Positions 30,593-39,589 of a DNA stretch of 64,000 bases are shown piece by piece. Positions within the stretch are counted from its first letter, which is position 1. Every line of letters starts with the position of its first letter. Under the pieces are notes generated by a model. It did not search any database. It was not told where the DNA came from and saw only the letters and a program-made list of their open reading frames with translations. A program made the position numbers and the translations under genes. This DNA is from Clostridia bacterium (GTDB lineage: Bacteria > Bacillota > Clostridia > UMGS1810), in NCBI GenBank assembly GCA_017621495.1, contig JAGATB010000039.1:1-64000 (forward strand), in the 5' to 3' direction.

Positions 30593-30793
30593 TCAGGCAA
30601 TCTGATTTAATTCTCTTTCACGAAGGATTGTCTTAACTCTCGCAATGGTTCTCTTAACGTCAGTAATTACTCTGGGATTGTCGAGCTGATTTGTAGCATG
30701 CTGGAATCTTAAGTTAAAGAGTTCAGCCTTCAAATCCTCTAATTTCTGATTTAATTCATCATTTGTGAGATCTCTGATTTCATTAATTTTCAT
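30593..30793 (-). CDS. rpmC: 50S ribosomal protein L29
   Basis: Two-helix protein near the tunnel exit, 66 residues ([20 protein letters not shown] onward). The start lies inside the last codons of rplP (11-base overlap), consistent with translational coupling; the longer frame extends into rplP and is not used. Confidence 0.97.
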   Translation of the reverse strand: MKINEIRDLTNDELNQKLEDLKAELFNLRFQHATNQLDNPRVITDVKRTIARVKTILRERELNQIA

Positions 30794-31223
30794 TAGAATC
30801 GCCCTCCATTTCCTCTTTTTCGCGGACAACGACCTTTGTCTTAATCGGGAGCTTGTGAGCAGCAAGTCTTAATGCTTCTCTTGCAACTTCTTCCGATACA
30901 CCGCCTACCTCAAACATTACTCTGCCCGGCTTAACTACTGCAACCCAGTATTCGGGTGAACCTTTACCGGAACCCATTCGAGTTTCAGCAGGTTTTTCTG
31001 TGATGGGCTTGTCGGGGAATATCTTAATCCAAACCTGACCGCCTCTCTTTGTATAACGAGTCATCGCTACTCTGGCAGCTTCTATCTGGTTACTTGTGAT
31101 CCAGCAGGGCTCTAAAGCCTGAAGACCAAAATCACCGTAGCTAACCTTGTTACCGCGCATAGCCTGGCCCTTTAAACGGCCTCTCATGACTCTTCTGTAT
31201 TTTACTCTCTTAGGTAACAACAT
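30783..31223 (-). CDS. rplP: 50S ribosomal protein L16
   Basis: Protein of the A-site and peptidyl-transferase periphery. 146 residues; [21 protein letters not shown] start and [19 protein letters not shown] signature. Its acidic tail ([12 protein letters not shown]) is encoded across the rpmC start. Confidence 0.98.
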   Translation of the reverse strand: MLLPKRVKYRRVMRGRLKGQAMRGNKVSYGDFGLQALEPCWITSNQIEAARVAMTRYTKRGGQVWIKIFPDKPITEKPAETRMGSGKGSPEYWVAVVKPGRVMFEVGGVSEEVAREALRLAAHKLPIKTKVVVREKEEMEGDSNEN

Positions 31224-31225
31224 GA

Positions 31226-31936
31226 TTATCTGCCTCCTTTGCTTCTGGGTCCTCTTCCTCTAGGAGCTTTGTTTTTGGGTTCGCTTGCTGCCTGGAGCTG
31301 CTTACCTGCGTTTAAAACTTCACCTTTGTAAATCCAAACCTTAACGCCGATTTTACCGTATGTGGTATCTGCTTCTGCGAAACCATAGTCGATATCAGCT
31401 CTAAGTGTCTGAAGCGGAATAGTACCTTCATGATAGTGCTCTGCTCTTGCGATTTCTGCGCCGCCGAGACGACCGGAGCATGTGGTCTTAATACCCTTAG
31501 CACCCATCTTCATAGCTCTCTGCATAACCTGCTTCATTGCACGTCTGAAGGAAATTCTTCTTTCGAGCTGAGAAGCGATGTTCTCTGCTGCAAGCTGTGC
31601 ATCAACGTCTGCATTTCTTACTTCAACTACATCGATGATTACATTCTTGCCTATGAGCTTTTCTACATTTGCTTTAATCTTATCCTTTTCAGCACCCTGC
31701 TTACCTATGAGGATACCGGGCTTTGCTGTGTGGATGTGAATTCTTACCTTATCGTCATTTCTTTCGATTTCAATCTTTGAGATACCCGCTGAGAAAAGTG
31801 ACTTCTTAAGGTATTTTCTAATATTATAATCTTCTACGAGATTATCACCAAAATTTTTCTTGTCTGCGTACCACTTGGAATCCCAGTCCTTGATTACGCC
31901 TACTCTTATTCCGTGTGGATGTACTTTCTGACCCAA
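31226..31936 (-). CDS. rpsC: 30S ribosomal protein S3
   Basis: mRNA-entry helicase-site protein. 236 residues with KH domain ([23 protein letters not shown]) and C-terminal domain ([22 protein letters not shown]). Only 2 bases separate it from rplP. Confidence 0.98.
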   Translation of the reverse strand: MGQKVHPHGIRVGVIKDWDSKWYADKKNFGDNLVEDYNIRKYLKKSLFSAGISKIEIERNDDKVRIHIHTAKPGILIGKQGAEKDKIKANVEKLIGKNVIIDVVEVRNADVDAQLAAENIASQLERRISFRRAMKQVMQRAMKMGAKGIKTTCSGRLGGAEIARAEHYHEGTIPLQTLRADIDYGFAEADTTYGKIGVKVWIYKGEVLNAGKQLQAASEPKNKAPRGRGPRSKGGR

Positions 31937-31955
31937 GGTTCTTTCCTCCTTTACA

Positions 31956-32306
31956 TTAATCTCTTTCTTTAAGAACTACAGTGATATGGCTTGTTCTCTT
32001 TCTGATTCTGAAAGCCCTACCCTGTGCTCTGGGCTGTACTCTCTTTAATGTCGGTCCCTGGTTTGCAAAAACTTCTGCAACGTAAAGCTTCTCAACATCC
32101 ATATCATGGTTGTTTTCAGCGTTAGCGATGGCGGACTTTAAAAGCTTCTCAACTATCTCGGCTGCTGCCTTGGGAGTGAGCTTTAATATTGCCATAGCTT
32201 CCCCGACATTCTTATTTCTGATTAAATCTATAACTGCTTTAACTTTTCTTGAAGAAATACGAGCATAGCTAACTTTAGCTCTTGCTTCTTTCGCAATGAT
32301 TTCCAT
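31956..32306 (-). CDS. rplV: 50S ribosomal protein L22
   Basis: Lines the exit tunnel; the macrolide-contact hairpin is in [26 protein letters not shown]. 116 residues, normal length; no visible deletion in the hairpin. Confidence 0.98.
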   Translation of the reverse strand: MEIIAKEARAKVSYARISSRKVKAVIDLIRNKNVGEAMAILKLTPKAAAEIVEKLLKSAIANAENNHDMDVEKLYVAEVFANQGPTLKRVQPRAQGRAFRIRKRTSHITVVLKERD

Positions 32307-32350
32307 GCGTAAATCCTCCTTCCCGGATTATGTGAAATTTTTTAGTCTTA

Positions 32351-32629
32351 TTATCTTACACCGGTTGTCTTTGCACCGGCATGACCCTTAAAGGTTCTTG
32401 TAGGTGCAAACTCGCCGAGCTTATGGCCAACCATATCTTCGCTTATATATACCGGAACGTGCTTTCTTCCGTCGTGTACAGCGATTGTATGACCAACCAT
32501 GTCAGGGAATATTGTAGATGCCCTTGACCATGTCTTAACAACGATCTTTTCGCCGGCATTGTTCATATCAATAATCTTCTTTAAAAGCTTTTCATCAACA
32601 AAAGGTCCTTTTTTAACTGATCTTCCCAT
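32351..32629 (-). CDS. rpsS: 30S ribosomal protein S19
   Basis: Head protein next to S13. 92 residues, [19 protein letters not shown] at the start and [18 protein letters not shown] at the end. Confidence 0.98.
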   Translation of the reverse strand: MGRSVKKGPFVDEKLLKKIIDMNNAGEKIVVKTWSRASTIFPDMVGHTIAVHDGRKHVPVYISEDMVGHKLGEFAPTRTFKGHAGAKTTGVR

Positions 32630-32679
32630 TGATTAAACCTCCTCCCAAAATATGGTCTGTATAACAGATAATCTTCAAA

Positions 32680-33513
32680 TTATCTGCCGTTTCTTCTCTT
32701 AACAATAAACTTGTTGGACTGTTTCTTCTTCTTGCGAGTCTTGTAACCTAATGTAGGTTTACCCCAAGGAGTAACAGGTCCGGGCATACCGATAGGTGAC
32801 TTACCTTCACCACCACCGTGGGGATGGTCGCAGGGGTTCATAACAACACCACGAACTGTGGGTCTCCAACCCATGTGTCTCTTTCTGCCGGCTTTACCGA
32901 TAGAGATGTTACCGTGATCCACGTTACCAACCTGACCGATTGTAGCTCTGCAGTTTAATGCAACCATTCTTACTTCGCCGGAGGGAAGTCTTACCTGTGC
33001 ATAGCCGTTTTCCTTAGCCATGAGCTGTGCAGCGTTACCTGCTGCTCTTACCATCTGAGCACCTCTGCCGGGGAATAATTCAACATTGTGAATCATTGTA
33101 CCAACGGGGATATCTTTTATCTCAAGCGCGTTACCGGGCTTAATATCCGCATCGGATCCGGAGCGTACTATATCGCCGACCTTAAGGTCAACAGGTGCTA
33201 TGATGTAGCTCTTTGTGCCGTCTTCGTACTGGATTAAAGCGATGTTAGCTGTTCTGTTAGGATCGTATTCGATTGTCATAACAGTAGCATTCATGCCATC
33301 CTTATTTCTCTTGAAATCTATAATTCTGTATTTCTGTCTGTTTCCGCCGCCTCTGTGACGAACTGTTATTCTACCGTATGAATTTCTTCCGGCATTGCTT
33401 TTCTTGGGTTCGAGCAATGACTTTTCCGGAGCAACCTTAGAAAGCTCTTCAAAGGTTGAAACAGTCATAAATCTGCGTGCGGGAGATGTAGGATTATACT
33501 TTTTGATTGCCAT
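32680..33513 (-). CDS. rplB: 50S ribosomal protein L2
   Basis: Required for subunit joining and peptidyl transfer. 277 residues; [14 protein letters not shown] near the N-terminus and the conserved [19 protein letters not shown] region carrying the functional His. Confidence 0.98.
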   Translation of the reverse strand: MAIKKYNPTSPARRFMTVSTFEELSKVAPEKSLLEPKKSNAGRNSYGRITVRHRGGGNRQKYRIIDFKRNKDGMNATVMTIEYDPNRTANIALIQYEDGTKSYIIAPVDLKVGDIVRSGSDADIKPGNALEIKDIPVGTMIHNVELFPGRGAQMVRAAGNAAQLMAKENGYAQVRLPSGEVRMVALNCRATIGQVGNVDHGNISIGKAGRKRHMGWRPTVRGVVMNPCDHPHGGGEGKSPIGMPGPVTPWGKPTLGYKTRKKKKQSNKFIVKRRNGR

Positions 33514-33548
33514 TCCTTTTCACTCCTTAAATTAATTAACTATTCCTA

Positions 33549-33839
33549 TTAAGCCATTCCGTCAAAGAACTCAATGGTCTTGCTGTCGGCTGTGAGCTTA
33601 ACAACTGCTTTCTTCCAGTCTGCTCTCTTGCCCGATGTAGCGCCCATTCTCTTAACCTTACCAAGAACTCTGCAGGTTGTAACCTTTTCAACCTTAACAC
33701 CGAAGATTTCCTCTACAGCCTTCTTGATTTCGATTTTGTTTGCACCGAGTGCTACCTTAAAGGTGTACTTCTTATCAGCGGACTGATCCATGCTCTTTTC
33801 CGAAATAATCGGTTTTATAATGATATCATATTTATTCAT
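33549..33839 (-). CDS. rplW: 50S ribosomal protein L23
   Basis: Tunnel-exit docking site for SRP and trigger factor. 96 residues; [16 protein letters not shown] start and [19 protein letters not shown]. Its ATG overlaps the rplD stop codon by one base (TAATG). Confidence 0.98.
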   Translation of the reverse strand: MNKYDIIIKPIISEKSMDQSADKKYTFKVALGANKIEIKKAVEEIFGVKVEKVTTCRVLGKVKRMGATSGKRADWKKAVVKLTADSKTIEFFDGMA

Positions 33840-34462
33840 TATGCGTACACCTCCTCAATCTTGGATACAGCGTCTTTGGAAATTACCATTGTATCATATT
33901 TTAAGATATCATATACATTGAGGCTTCCCATAAATGTGGTAGCAACACCCTGTATATTGTTTGCTGACTTAACAACATTGTCGTTCTTTTCGTTTGTAAC
34001 GATAAGTGCCTTGGACTCAACCTTCAAATTCTTGAGCATAGCAACAATTTTCTTTGTCTTGATTTCATCTACAGCGATATCATCAACTACGATGAATGCA
34101 CCTTCGTTAACCTTTGAGCTGAGAGCAGACTTTAAAGCAATTGCCTTTAACTTCTTATTTACAGAGTATCTGTAATCTCTCGGCTTAGGACCTAAAGCGA
34201 TACCGCCCTTAATCCACTGTGTAGCTCTGATGCTACCCTGTCTTGCACGACCTGTTCCCTTCTGTCTCCAGGGCTTAATACCGCCGCCGCGAACTTCAGA
34301 ACGAGTCTTTGTGCTCTGTGTGCCTTGTCTCTGATTAGCGAGGTAGTTTTTAACTATTGTATGAAGAGCACTTGTGTTAACTTCAGCACCGAAGATACTT
34401 TCATTAAGCTCAACATCGCCAATCTGCTTTCCTTCCATATTATATAAAGCTACTTTAGGCAT
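33839..34462 (-). CDS. rplD: 50S ribosomal protein L4
   Basis: Extended tunnel loop protein, 207 residues. The loop region [20 protein letters not shown] is conserved. In proteobacteria L4 autoregulates the S10 operon through its leader; no such control is established in Firmicutes. Confidence 0.98.
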   Translation of the reverse strand: MPKVALYNMEGKQIGDVELNESIFGAEVNTSALHTIVKNYLANQRQGTQSTKTRSEVRGGGIKPWRQKGTGRARQGSIRATQWIKGGIALGPKPRDYRYSVNKKLKAIALKSALSSKVNEGAFIVVDDIAVDEIKTKKIVAMLKNLKVESKALIVTNEKNDNVVKSANNIQGVATTFMGSLNVYDILKYDTMVISKDAVSKIEEVYA

Positions 34463-34484
34463 TGTTAGTCCTCCTTTCTATCAA

Positions 34485-35114
34485 TTACGCTTTAACTGAG
34501 TTTTTGATAGTTACAACGCCGCCCTTGGGGCCGGGAACTGCACCCTTAACGAGGATGATGTTCTTTTCTGCATCTACCTTAACTACATCTAAATTCTGAA
34601 CTGTTACCTGTTCAACACCCATGTGTCCGGGCAATCTCTTGTTCTTCATTACCCTTGAAGGTGTAGAGCAAGCACCCATGGAACCAACGCCTCTGTGATA
34701 ACCGGAACCGTGGGTCATAGGACCTCTGTGTGTGCCCCATCTCTTTACAGTACCTGCATAGCCGTGACCTTTGCTGATACCTGTTACGTCAATCTTGTCG
34801 CCTTCTGCAAAAACGTCAACCTTGATTTCGTCGCCTACATTGTAAGCGGAATCATCTTCGAGTCTGAATTCCTTAAGAACTCTCTTATTGGATACGCCTG
34901 CTTTTGCAAGGTGACCCTTCTGAGGCTTGTTCATAGCCTTATCCTTGGCATCAACATAGCCTACCTGGATAGCATTGTAGCCATCGTTTTCAACTGTCTT
35001 CTTCTGAACGACTGTAACAGGGCCTGCCTCGATAACTGTAACAGGAATTACGAGACCGTCTTCTGTAAAAATCTGAGTCATTCCGATTTTCTTTCCTAAA
35101 ATCGCTTTCTGCAT
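34485..35114 (-). CDS. rplC: 50S ribosomal protein L3
   Basis: Early assembly protein close to the peptidyl-transferase centre, 209 residues. [20 protein letters not shown] start and [19 protein letters not shown] loop. A 120-base gap with small hairpins (for example around 35171-35193) separates it from rpsJ, longer than other gaps here. Confidence 0.98.
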   Translation of the reverse strand: MQKAILGKKIGMTQIFTEDGLVIPVTVIEAGPVTVVQKKTVENDGYNAIQVGYVDAKDKAMNKPQKGHLAKAGVSNKRVLKEFRLEDDSAYNVGDEIKVDVFAEGDKIDVTGISKGHGYAGTVKRWGTHRGPMTHGSGYHRGVGSMGACSTPSRVMKNKRLPGHMGVEQVTVQNLDVVKVDAEKNIILVKGAVPGPKGGVVTIKNSVKA

Positions 35115-35234
35115 TTTAGATTTCCTCCTATTATGGTTATTGGTTGAAGCTAAGGTGCCTCAACATGACCTGCTGTCAAACACACGGTGACAGCTCCGTA
35201 TAAGGCCTTATGTAAAAGCCTTTGGCAGAAGTAA

Positions 35235-35549
35235 TTACATCTGCTTGATTTCGATATCAACGCCTGCAGGTAATGAAATTTTCAGCAAGCTGTCGATAGT
35301 CTTGGGTGTAGGTTCAAGTATGTCGATAAGTCTCTTGTGAGTTCTCATTTCGAACTGTTCACGGGAGTCCTTATACTTGTGTACCGCTCTTAAGATTGTA
35401 ACAACCTCTTTCTTAGTAGGGAGCGGAATAGGACCTGCAACCTTTGCACCGGTTCTCTCAGCAGTCTCCACAATCTTCTGTGCGGACTGATCGATTAACT
35501 GGTGATCATAAGCCTTAAGCTTAATTCTGATTTTCTGACTTTTAGCCAT
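35235..35549 (-). CDS. rpsJ: 30S ribosomal protein S10
   Basis: First gene of the superoperon. 104 residues; [25 protein letters not shown] without long gaps and the assembly/NusE-type loop [20 protein letters not shown]. The start after AGGAGGTACTATCTC is used; an upstream in-frame start would add 16 non-homologous residues. Confidence 0.98.
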   Translation of the reverse strand: MAKSQKIRIKLKAYDHQLIDQSAQKIVETAERTGAKVAGPIPLPTKKEVVTILRAVHKYKDSREQFEMRTHKRLIDILEPTPKTIDSLLKISLPAGVDIEIKQM

Positions 35550-35817
35550 GAGATAGTACCTCCTCTTTCTAATAATTGGTGCCATTCCGGCAGTCATGAA
35601 ATCGCATCCACCCTTCCGGGTGTGTCATGCTCAATGCATTATAAATCCCGGTAAGCTAAGTTGACCTAACCTATCCGGGGCATAATACACCTATATCAAG
35701 TGACCGTGCCGCCCGAATTCACGATTCGGACATTCTCCGTGGAAATTAACCGCTTGACCCGTTACTGTCTGCGATTGGTAACCTCCCACATCATCGTATG
35801 TCATGCCACGCTTGTTT
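35550..35817 (-). promoter_or_regulatory. Long 5' leader of the S10 superoperon
   Basis: About 265 bases between the predicted promoter and rpsJ, unusually GC-rich for an intergenic region, with several potential stems, including one bounded by CCGG arms around 35647-35680. It looks like a structured RNA leader that could mediate ribosomal-protein feedback or antitermination. A 37-codon frame inside it has no ribosome binding site at a sensible distance. Confidence 0.5.
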
Positions 35818-35846
35818 ATTTTATAATATATTCGCCAATTTTGCAA
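35818..35846 (-). promoter_or_regulatory. Probable promoter of the S10 superoperon
   Basis: TTGCAA (35841-35846), 17 bases, TAAAAT (35818-35823) on the minus strand, upstream of the long rpsJ leader. Confidence 0.65.
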
Positions 35847-35966
35847 GCATTTTTTTCTCAAAACGGCAATTTTTGGCTGTTTTTTCGAAATTTCGTTAAT
35901 GTTGTACATAATACCAACTGCAAATTGTGCACTTTGCATATATAAGTTCAGGCTTTTTTCAAGCTA

Positions 35967-36012
35967 AAACCCCCGGAAAGCCTTGACACTGCAGGCATTC
36001 GGGGGGTTTAAA
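35967..36012 (-). terminator. Terminator downstream of xerD
   Basis: Long stem with AAACCCCC.GAA.GCC and its complement around a short loop, followed by TTTT on the minus strand, located about 190 bases after the xerD stop. Confidence 0.75.
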
Positions 36013-36198
36013 AACATTTATGAATTATGTAAACTCCGTTGGGTATATCTTTAATTCAAAACCTATTATATATAATAAGGTAGAAACTCGCCAATAATTC
36101 CGCGTTTAGCAAAGCAAAACAACCTTAACTTACCTCACAGAGTCAAATTTCACTCACACAAATCGTGAATTTCATATTTTGCCGCAGTCAAAATATTC
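36013..36198. other. Gap between xerD and its terminator
   Basis: About 190 bases with no open frame, promoter or repeat I can support. It is the 3' untranslated region of the xerD transcript. Confidence 0.4.
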
Positions 36199-37080
36199 CT
36201 ATGCTCTGGGGTGTGCTTTATTATATATCTCTCTTAAGTGATTTTTCATAAGCTTGGCATACACCTGGGTTGAAGTTATATCTTTGTGACCGAGCATTTC
36301 CTGAATGGACGCAAGGTCTGCACCGTTTTCCAGAAGATGTGCCGCAAATGAGTGCCTTAATGTATGAGGAGTTATATCCTTATGTATATCTGCCTCTGCA
36401 GCATAACTCTTGATAAGCTTCCAGAAGCCCTGACGCGTCATTCTGGAACCATTGCAATTCACAAAAAGTGCATTCTCCTCAGGAAGAGCAATCATAGCCG
36501 GCCTCACGATAAGTATATATTCTCTTAAGGCTCTGATAGCCGTTTTACCTAAGGGTACGATTCTCACGTCATTCTCACTTATACACTTGAGATATCCCAT
36601 ATCGAGGTCCACATCATTTTCATTGAGAGATATAAGCTCTGATACCTTAATACCGGTAGCATAAAGAAGCTCAAGCATTGCCTTGTCCCTTACACCCTTG
36701 GGCATTGAAGTATCCGGACACTTCAGAAAGGCATCCACCTCATTGGTTGAGAGTATCTGGGGCATCTTTTTCTCTACCTTGGGAGTTTTGAGCTTATGAG
36801 TAGGGTCGTGGGGCACCTTGCCCTTGAGCAGCAAATATCCGAAAAGTGCCCTGACAGAAGCCAGAGACCTGGACACAGACGATGCCGCCTTGCCTTCAAG
36901 CTGCATATACGTCACATAGCTTTGAATGTCTGTACCGCTTACTTTAGTCACCTCCAGATGTCTGGCGTCTATGTAGTCTGAAAACTGCTTTATATCTCTT
37001 GTATACGACTGCAAAGTGTTTTTAGCAACCTTTTTATCATTTTCCAAATAATCAACAAATTCACACATAAGTGCGTTCAT
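36199..37080 (-). CDS. xerD: XerD-like tyrosine recombinase with altered active site
   Basis: A 293-residue protein with the SAM-like N-terminal core-binding domain (NDKKVAKNTLQSYTRDI) and C-terminal catalytic domain. The box II set is intact: HTLRHSFAAHLL, LGHKDITSTQVYAKL with the catalytic Tyr. The first catalytic arginine, normally in ATGLRVSEL, is Lys here (ATGIKVSEL), and the usual GKG-type beta-hairpin lysine is missing (CISENDVRIVPLG). It follows spoIIM, matching the spoIIM-ripX order in Bacillus, which supports the chromosome-dimer recombinase family, but activity is uncertain. Confidence 0.85.
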   Translation of the reverse strand: MNALMCEFVDYLENDKKVAKNTLQSYTRDIKQFSDYIDARHLEVTKVSGTDIQSYVTYMQLEGKAASSVSRSLASVRALFGYLLLKGKVPHDPTHKLKTPKVEKKMPQILSTNEVDAFLKCPDTSMPKGVRDKAMLELLYATGIKVSELISLNENDVDLDMGYLKCISENDVRIVPLGKTAIRALREYILIVRPAMIALPEENALFVNCNGSRMTRQGFWKLIKSYAAEADIHKDITPHTLRHSFAAHLLENGADLASIQEMLGHKDITSTQVYAKLMKNHLREIYNKAHPRA

Positions 37081-37104
37081 TATAAATCCCTCTCTTTTAT
37101 TACT

Positions 37105-37692
37105 TCAAAATAGTTTAAGTACGATTGTGCCCAAGCCTATCTGGATGCATTCCGCTATACACATAATCAAAAAAAATATCAGTACTCTTGCCGCAAACCT
37201 GAAGTATTCCGCTGCAGCCTCGCCTGCCGTAAGCTCACCGGAGCACACCCCGGCAGAAAACTTAAGCGATATAAGAAATACCAGTATGTATATAGGCAGT
37301 ATCAGCACATTAGATACAAATACAGCAAAAAGTATGGATGCCGCCTTGCGAATCACGCAGCCTGCAGATGCAAGCCCCGCTACAGCTCCCAGAGCAAAGC
37401 CCTTAAGAGCGATTAATCCCCCCGGAAGCAACGATACCGGAAATCCGGCAGTAAATATCAACACACAGCAGCAAAAAACGAAATCGGCAAATATAGCCTT
37501 GCGTACACTTTGTGAAAATGATATCTGTTCAAAGGACACACTGTGTACAAACTCCGCCACCTGTGCAAACACCCCACCCGCTGTACGAAAGGCGATAATC
37601 ATGCCTGCAAAAATGCACATCACAACTGCTGCCAGGCAGGATACAAAAAGCATTTTTGGCTTATTTACGGATTTATCCAATCGGAACACCAC
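37105..37692 (-). CDS. spoIIM: Stage II sporulation protein M-like membrane protein
   Basis: A 195-residue membrane protein with about five hydrophobic helices, including VSLLPGGLIALKGFALGAVAG, which is typical of SpoIIM/DUF95. SpoIIM joins SpoIID and SpoIIP in septal peptidoglycan removal for engulfment. Adjacent xerD supports the assignment. The start is uncertain: GTG codons at the given start lack a good ribosome binding site, and a TTG 12 bases in (37680) is preceded by GGTGG. Confidence 0.75.
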   Translation of the reverse strand: MVFRLDKSVNKPKMLFVSCLAAVVMCIFAGMIIAFRTAGGVFAQVAEFVHSVSFEQISFSQSVRKAIFADFVFCCCVLIFTAGFPVSLLPGGLIALKGFALGAVAGLASAGCVIRKAASILFAVFVSNVLILPIYILVFLISLKFSAGVCSGELTAGEAAAEYFRFAARVLIFFLIMCIAECIQIGLGTIVLKLF

Positions 37693-37779
37693 CGTTCTTA
37701 TAAGTAATAGTGAATAAGTTATTTCGTTACATGCTTGTCAATAACAGATTATGAAAAACGGCGGGGTAATATTCCGATT

Positions 37780-38574
37780 TTATTTATTCATTTTTTGAGC
37801 TTTATCCGCACAGGCGTCTATGGCGCTTATCACAGCATTTCTAAACCCTGCTTCTTCAAGCTTGGCTACGGCTTCAATAGTGGTACCGCCGGGTGAGCAC
37901 ACCATATCCTTGAGCACTGCAGGGTGAATACCCGTCTCCTGCTGCATAAGAGCACTGCCCATGATTGTCTGAGAAGCCAAAATATATGCATCTGCTCTGG
38001 GTATACCGTGCTTTACGGCAGCATCAGCCATCGCCTCTATAAACATAAACACATATGCCGGCCCGCTGCCGCTCACGGCGGTACAGGGGTCTATGAGCTT
38101 CTCGGGTACACGCAGAGTCTTGCCGGCTCCGGAAAAAATCCTCTCTGCAAATGCCAGCTCATCTTCGGTCACACCGTCACCTGTTGCAATTACCGTCATA
38201 CCGGCACCTGCCTGAAGTGCCAGATTGGGCATGGTGCGTATAACCTTTACATCGCCGAGTATACCTCTAATGTAATCTATGGTAACTCCGGCAGCTATAG
38301 ATACATACACCTTGTCTGCATATCCGTCTGCAGATTTAATTTCATGCAAAAGAGCTTCAAAGCCATTTGGCTTCACACACAATATTATGTAATCCGATTT
38401 ATTAACTAAATCTTGCAAATTTGTTACATTAATATTAAGCTCTTTAACCTTGTCGGAAAACGCCAGAGAATGTGCATATATATCCTTTTCATTAAATCCG
38501 GCTTTACAAACAGCACCGCAAAGTATGGCACTTCCCATATTTCCGACGCCTATGAAGCCTATCTTACTATTCAT
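37780..38574 (-). CDS. proC: Pyrroline-5-carboxylate reductase
   Basis: Final enzyme of proline synthesis, reducing P5C with NAD(P)H. The 264-residue protein starts MNSKIGFIGVGNMGSAI (Rossmann motif) and contains the C-terminal signature VSGSGPAYVFMFIEAMADAAVKHG and SPGGTTIEAVAKLEE. The ATG with GGAGG 8 bases upstream is chosen; the upstream frame lacks family similarity. Probably transcribed with spoIIM and xerD (88-base gap). Confidence 0.95.
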   Translation of the reverse strand: MNSKIGFIGVGNMGSAILCGAVCKAGFNEKDIYAHSLAFSDKVKELNINVTNLQDLVNKSDYIILCVKPNGFEALLHEIKSADGYADKVYVSIAAGVTIDYIRGILGDVKVIRTMPNLALQAGAGMTVIATGDGVTEDELAFAERIFSGAGKTLRVPEKLIDPCTAVSGSGPAYVFMFIEAMADAAVKHGIPRADAYILASQTIMGSALMQQETGIHPAVLKDMVCSPGGTTIEAVAKLEEAGFRNAVISAIDACADKAQKMNK

Positions 38575-38792
38575 ATATATACCTCCGTATTTCAGGTAAA
38601 TTTTTAGAGTGCACTTGAAATTATAACACATTTTAATGCAAATTGTAAAGTGATTTTTTAAAAAAATTTAAAATATTATGTCAACAATTTTCACCTATAC
38701 AATATGTAGTATGTTGTCAAAAAATATCATGGGTATATTGTGGTGAAGCATATTATTGCTCAAACAAAATTTTCGACAATTTTTAATACAAC

Positions 38793-38812
38793 CGTAACCA
38801 ATTCGTAAACAT
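38793..38812 (+). promoter_or_regulatory. WalR-box-like direct repeat upstream of walR
   Basis: CGTAAC-CAATT-CGTAAA has the 11-base spacing of the WalR box TGTWAH-N5-TGTWAH but with C for the first T in both halves. It lies 8 bases before the walR -35. Possible autoregulation. Confidence 0.4.
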
Positions 38813-38819
38813 GGAATTA

Positions 38820-38848
38820 TTGACTTTTATACCGCAATATGATATGAT
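38820..38848 (+). promoter_or_regulatory. Probable promoter of the wal operon
   Basis: TTGACT (38820-38825), 17 bases, TATGAT (38843-38848), about 50 bases before the walR start codon. Confidence 0.75.
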
Positions 38849-38896
38849 ATACATGTATAAGTATATAAATAAGTACAAAAGGGAGCGCAGACACAT

Positions 38897-39586
38897 ATGG
38901 AAAATTTAATTTTAGTTGTAGATGATGAAAAGCCGATAGTTGATATACTTAAGGTTAACCTTGTAAAAAGCGGTTACAGGGTAATTGAAGCATATGACGG
39001 AAATGAAGCTGTAAACAAGGCACTTACAGAAGAACCCGACCTTATACTTCTTGATGTAATGCTGCCCGGTCAGGACGGCTTTTCCGTATGCAAAAAAATC
39101 CGTGAAACCTCTGCAGTTCCGATTATAATGCTCACAGCACGTGAAGAAGAAGTAGACAAAATCCTGGGTCTGGAGCTCGGTGCCGATGACTATATGACCA
39201 AGCCCTTCTCCCTGCGCGAGCTCATGGCGAGAGTCAAAGCAAACCTGAGGAGAACCCAGCTTGCAGCCAAGGAGGAGGCAGGCGGCGAAATCCTCACATT
39301 TGGAGACCTTGCAATTGACGTGGAGAAGTACGAGGTTAAAAAACGCGGCGAGGTAATAGAGCTTACATTCAGAGAATTTGAGCTTTTGAAATTCCTTGCA
39401 ACCAAAAAAGGTAAAATTTTCTCCAGAGAAAATCTCCTTAATAAAGTATGGGATTACGAATTCTACGGAGATGTGCGTACCGTGGACGTAACCATAAGAC
39501 GTCTGCGTGAAAAAATAGAGGATAACCCCAGCATGCCCACATATATTATAACCAAGCGCGGAGTAGGATATTATTTTGGAGCGTAA
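38897..39586 (+). CDS. walR: Cell-wall response regulator WalR (YycF)
   Basis: OmpR-family regulator of peptidoglycan hydrolase genes. The 229-residue protein has the receiver domain ([16 protein letters not shown], phospho-acceptor D53 in LLDVMLPG, K in [19 protein letters not shown]) and a winged helix ([41 protein letters not shown]). The receiver closely follows the WalR pattern. Followed 3 bases later by walK and then yycH and yycI. Confidence 0.92.
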   Translation: MENLILVVDDEKPIVDILKVNLVKSGYRVIEAYDGNEAVNKALTEEPDLILLDVMLPGQDGFSVCKKIRETSAVPIIMLTAREEEVDKILGLELGADDYMTKPFSLRELMARVKANLRRTQLAAKEEAGGEILTFGDLAIDVEKYEVKKRGEVIELTFREFELLKFLATKKGKIFSRENLLNKVWDYEFYGDVRTVDVTIRRLREKIEDNPSMPTYIITKRGVGYYFGA

Positions 39587-39589
39587 GCA

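Noticed and set aside
35691-35939. Small leader ORF before rpsJ
   Set aside because: It crosses the predicted promoter, and its inner ATG (37 codons) has no well-placed ribosome binding site.
38793-38812. PhoB/PhoP phosphate box
   Set aside because: The spacing fits, but the adjacent regulator is WalR-like and the cluster has yycH and yycI, so a WalR-type site is more likely.
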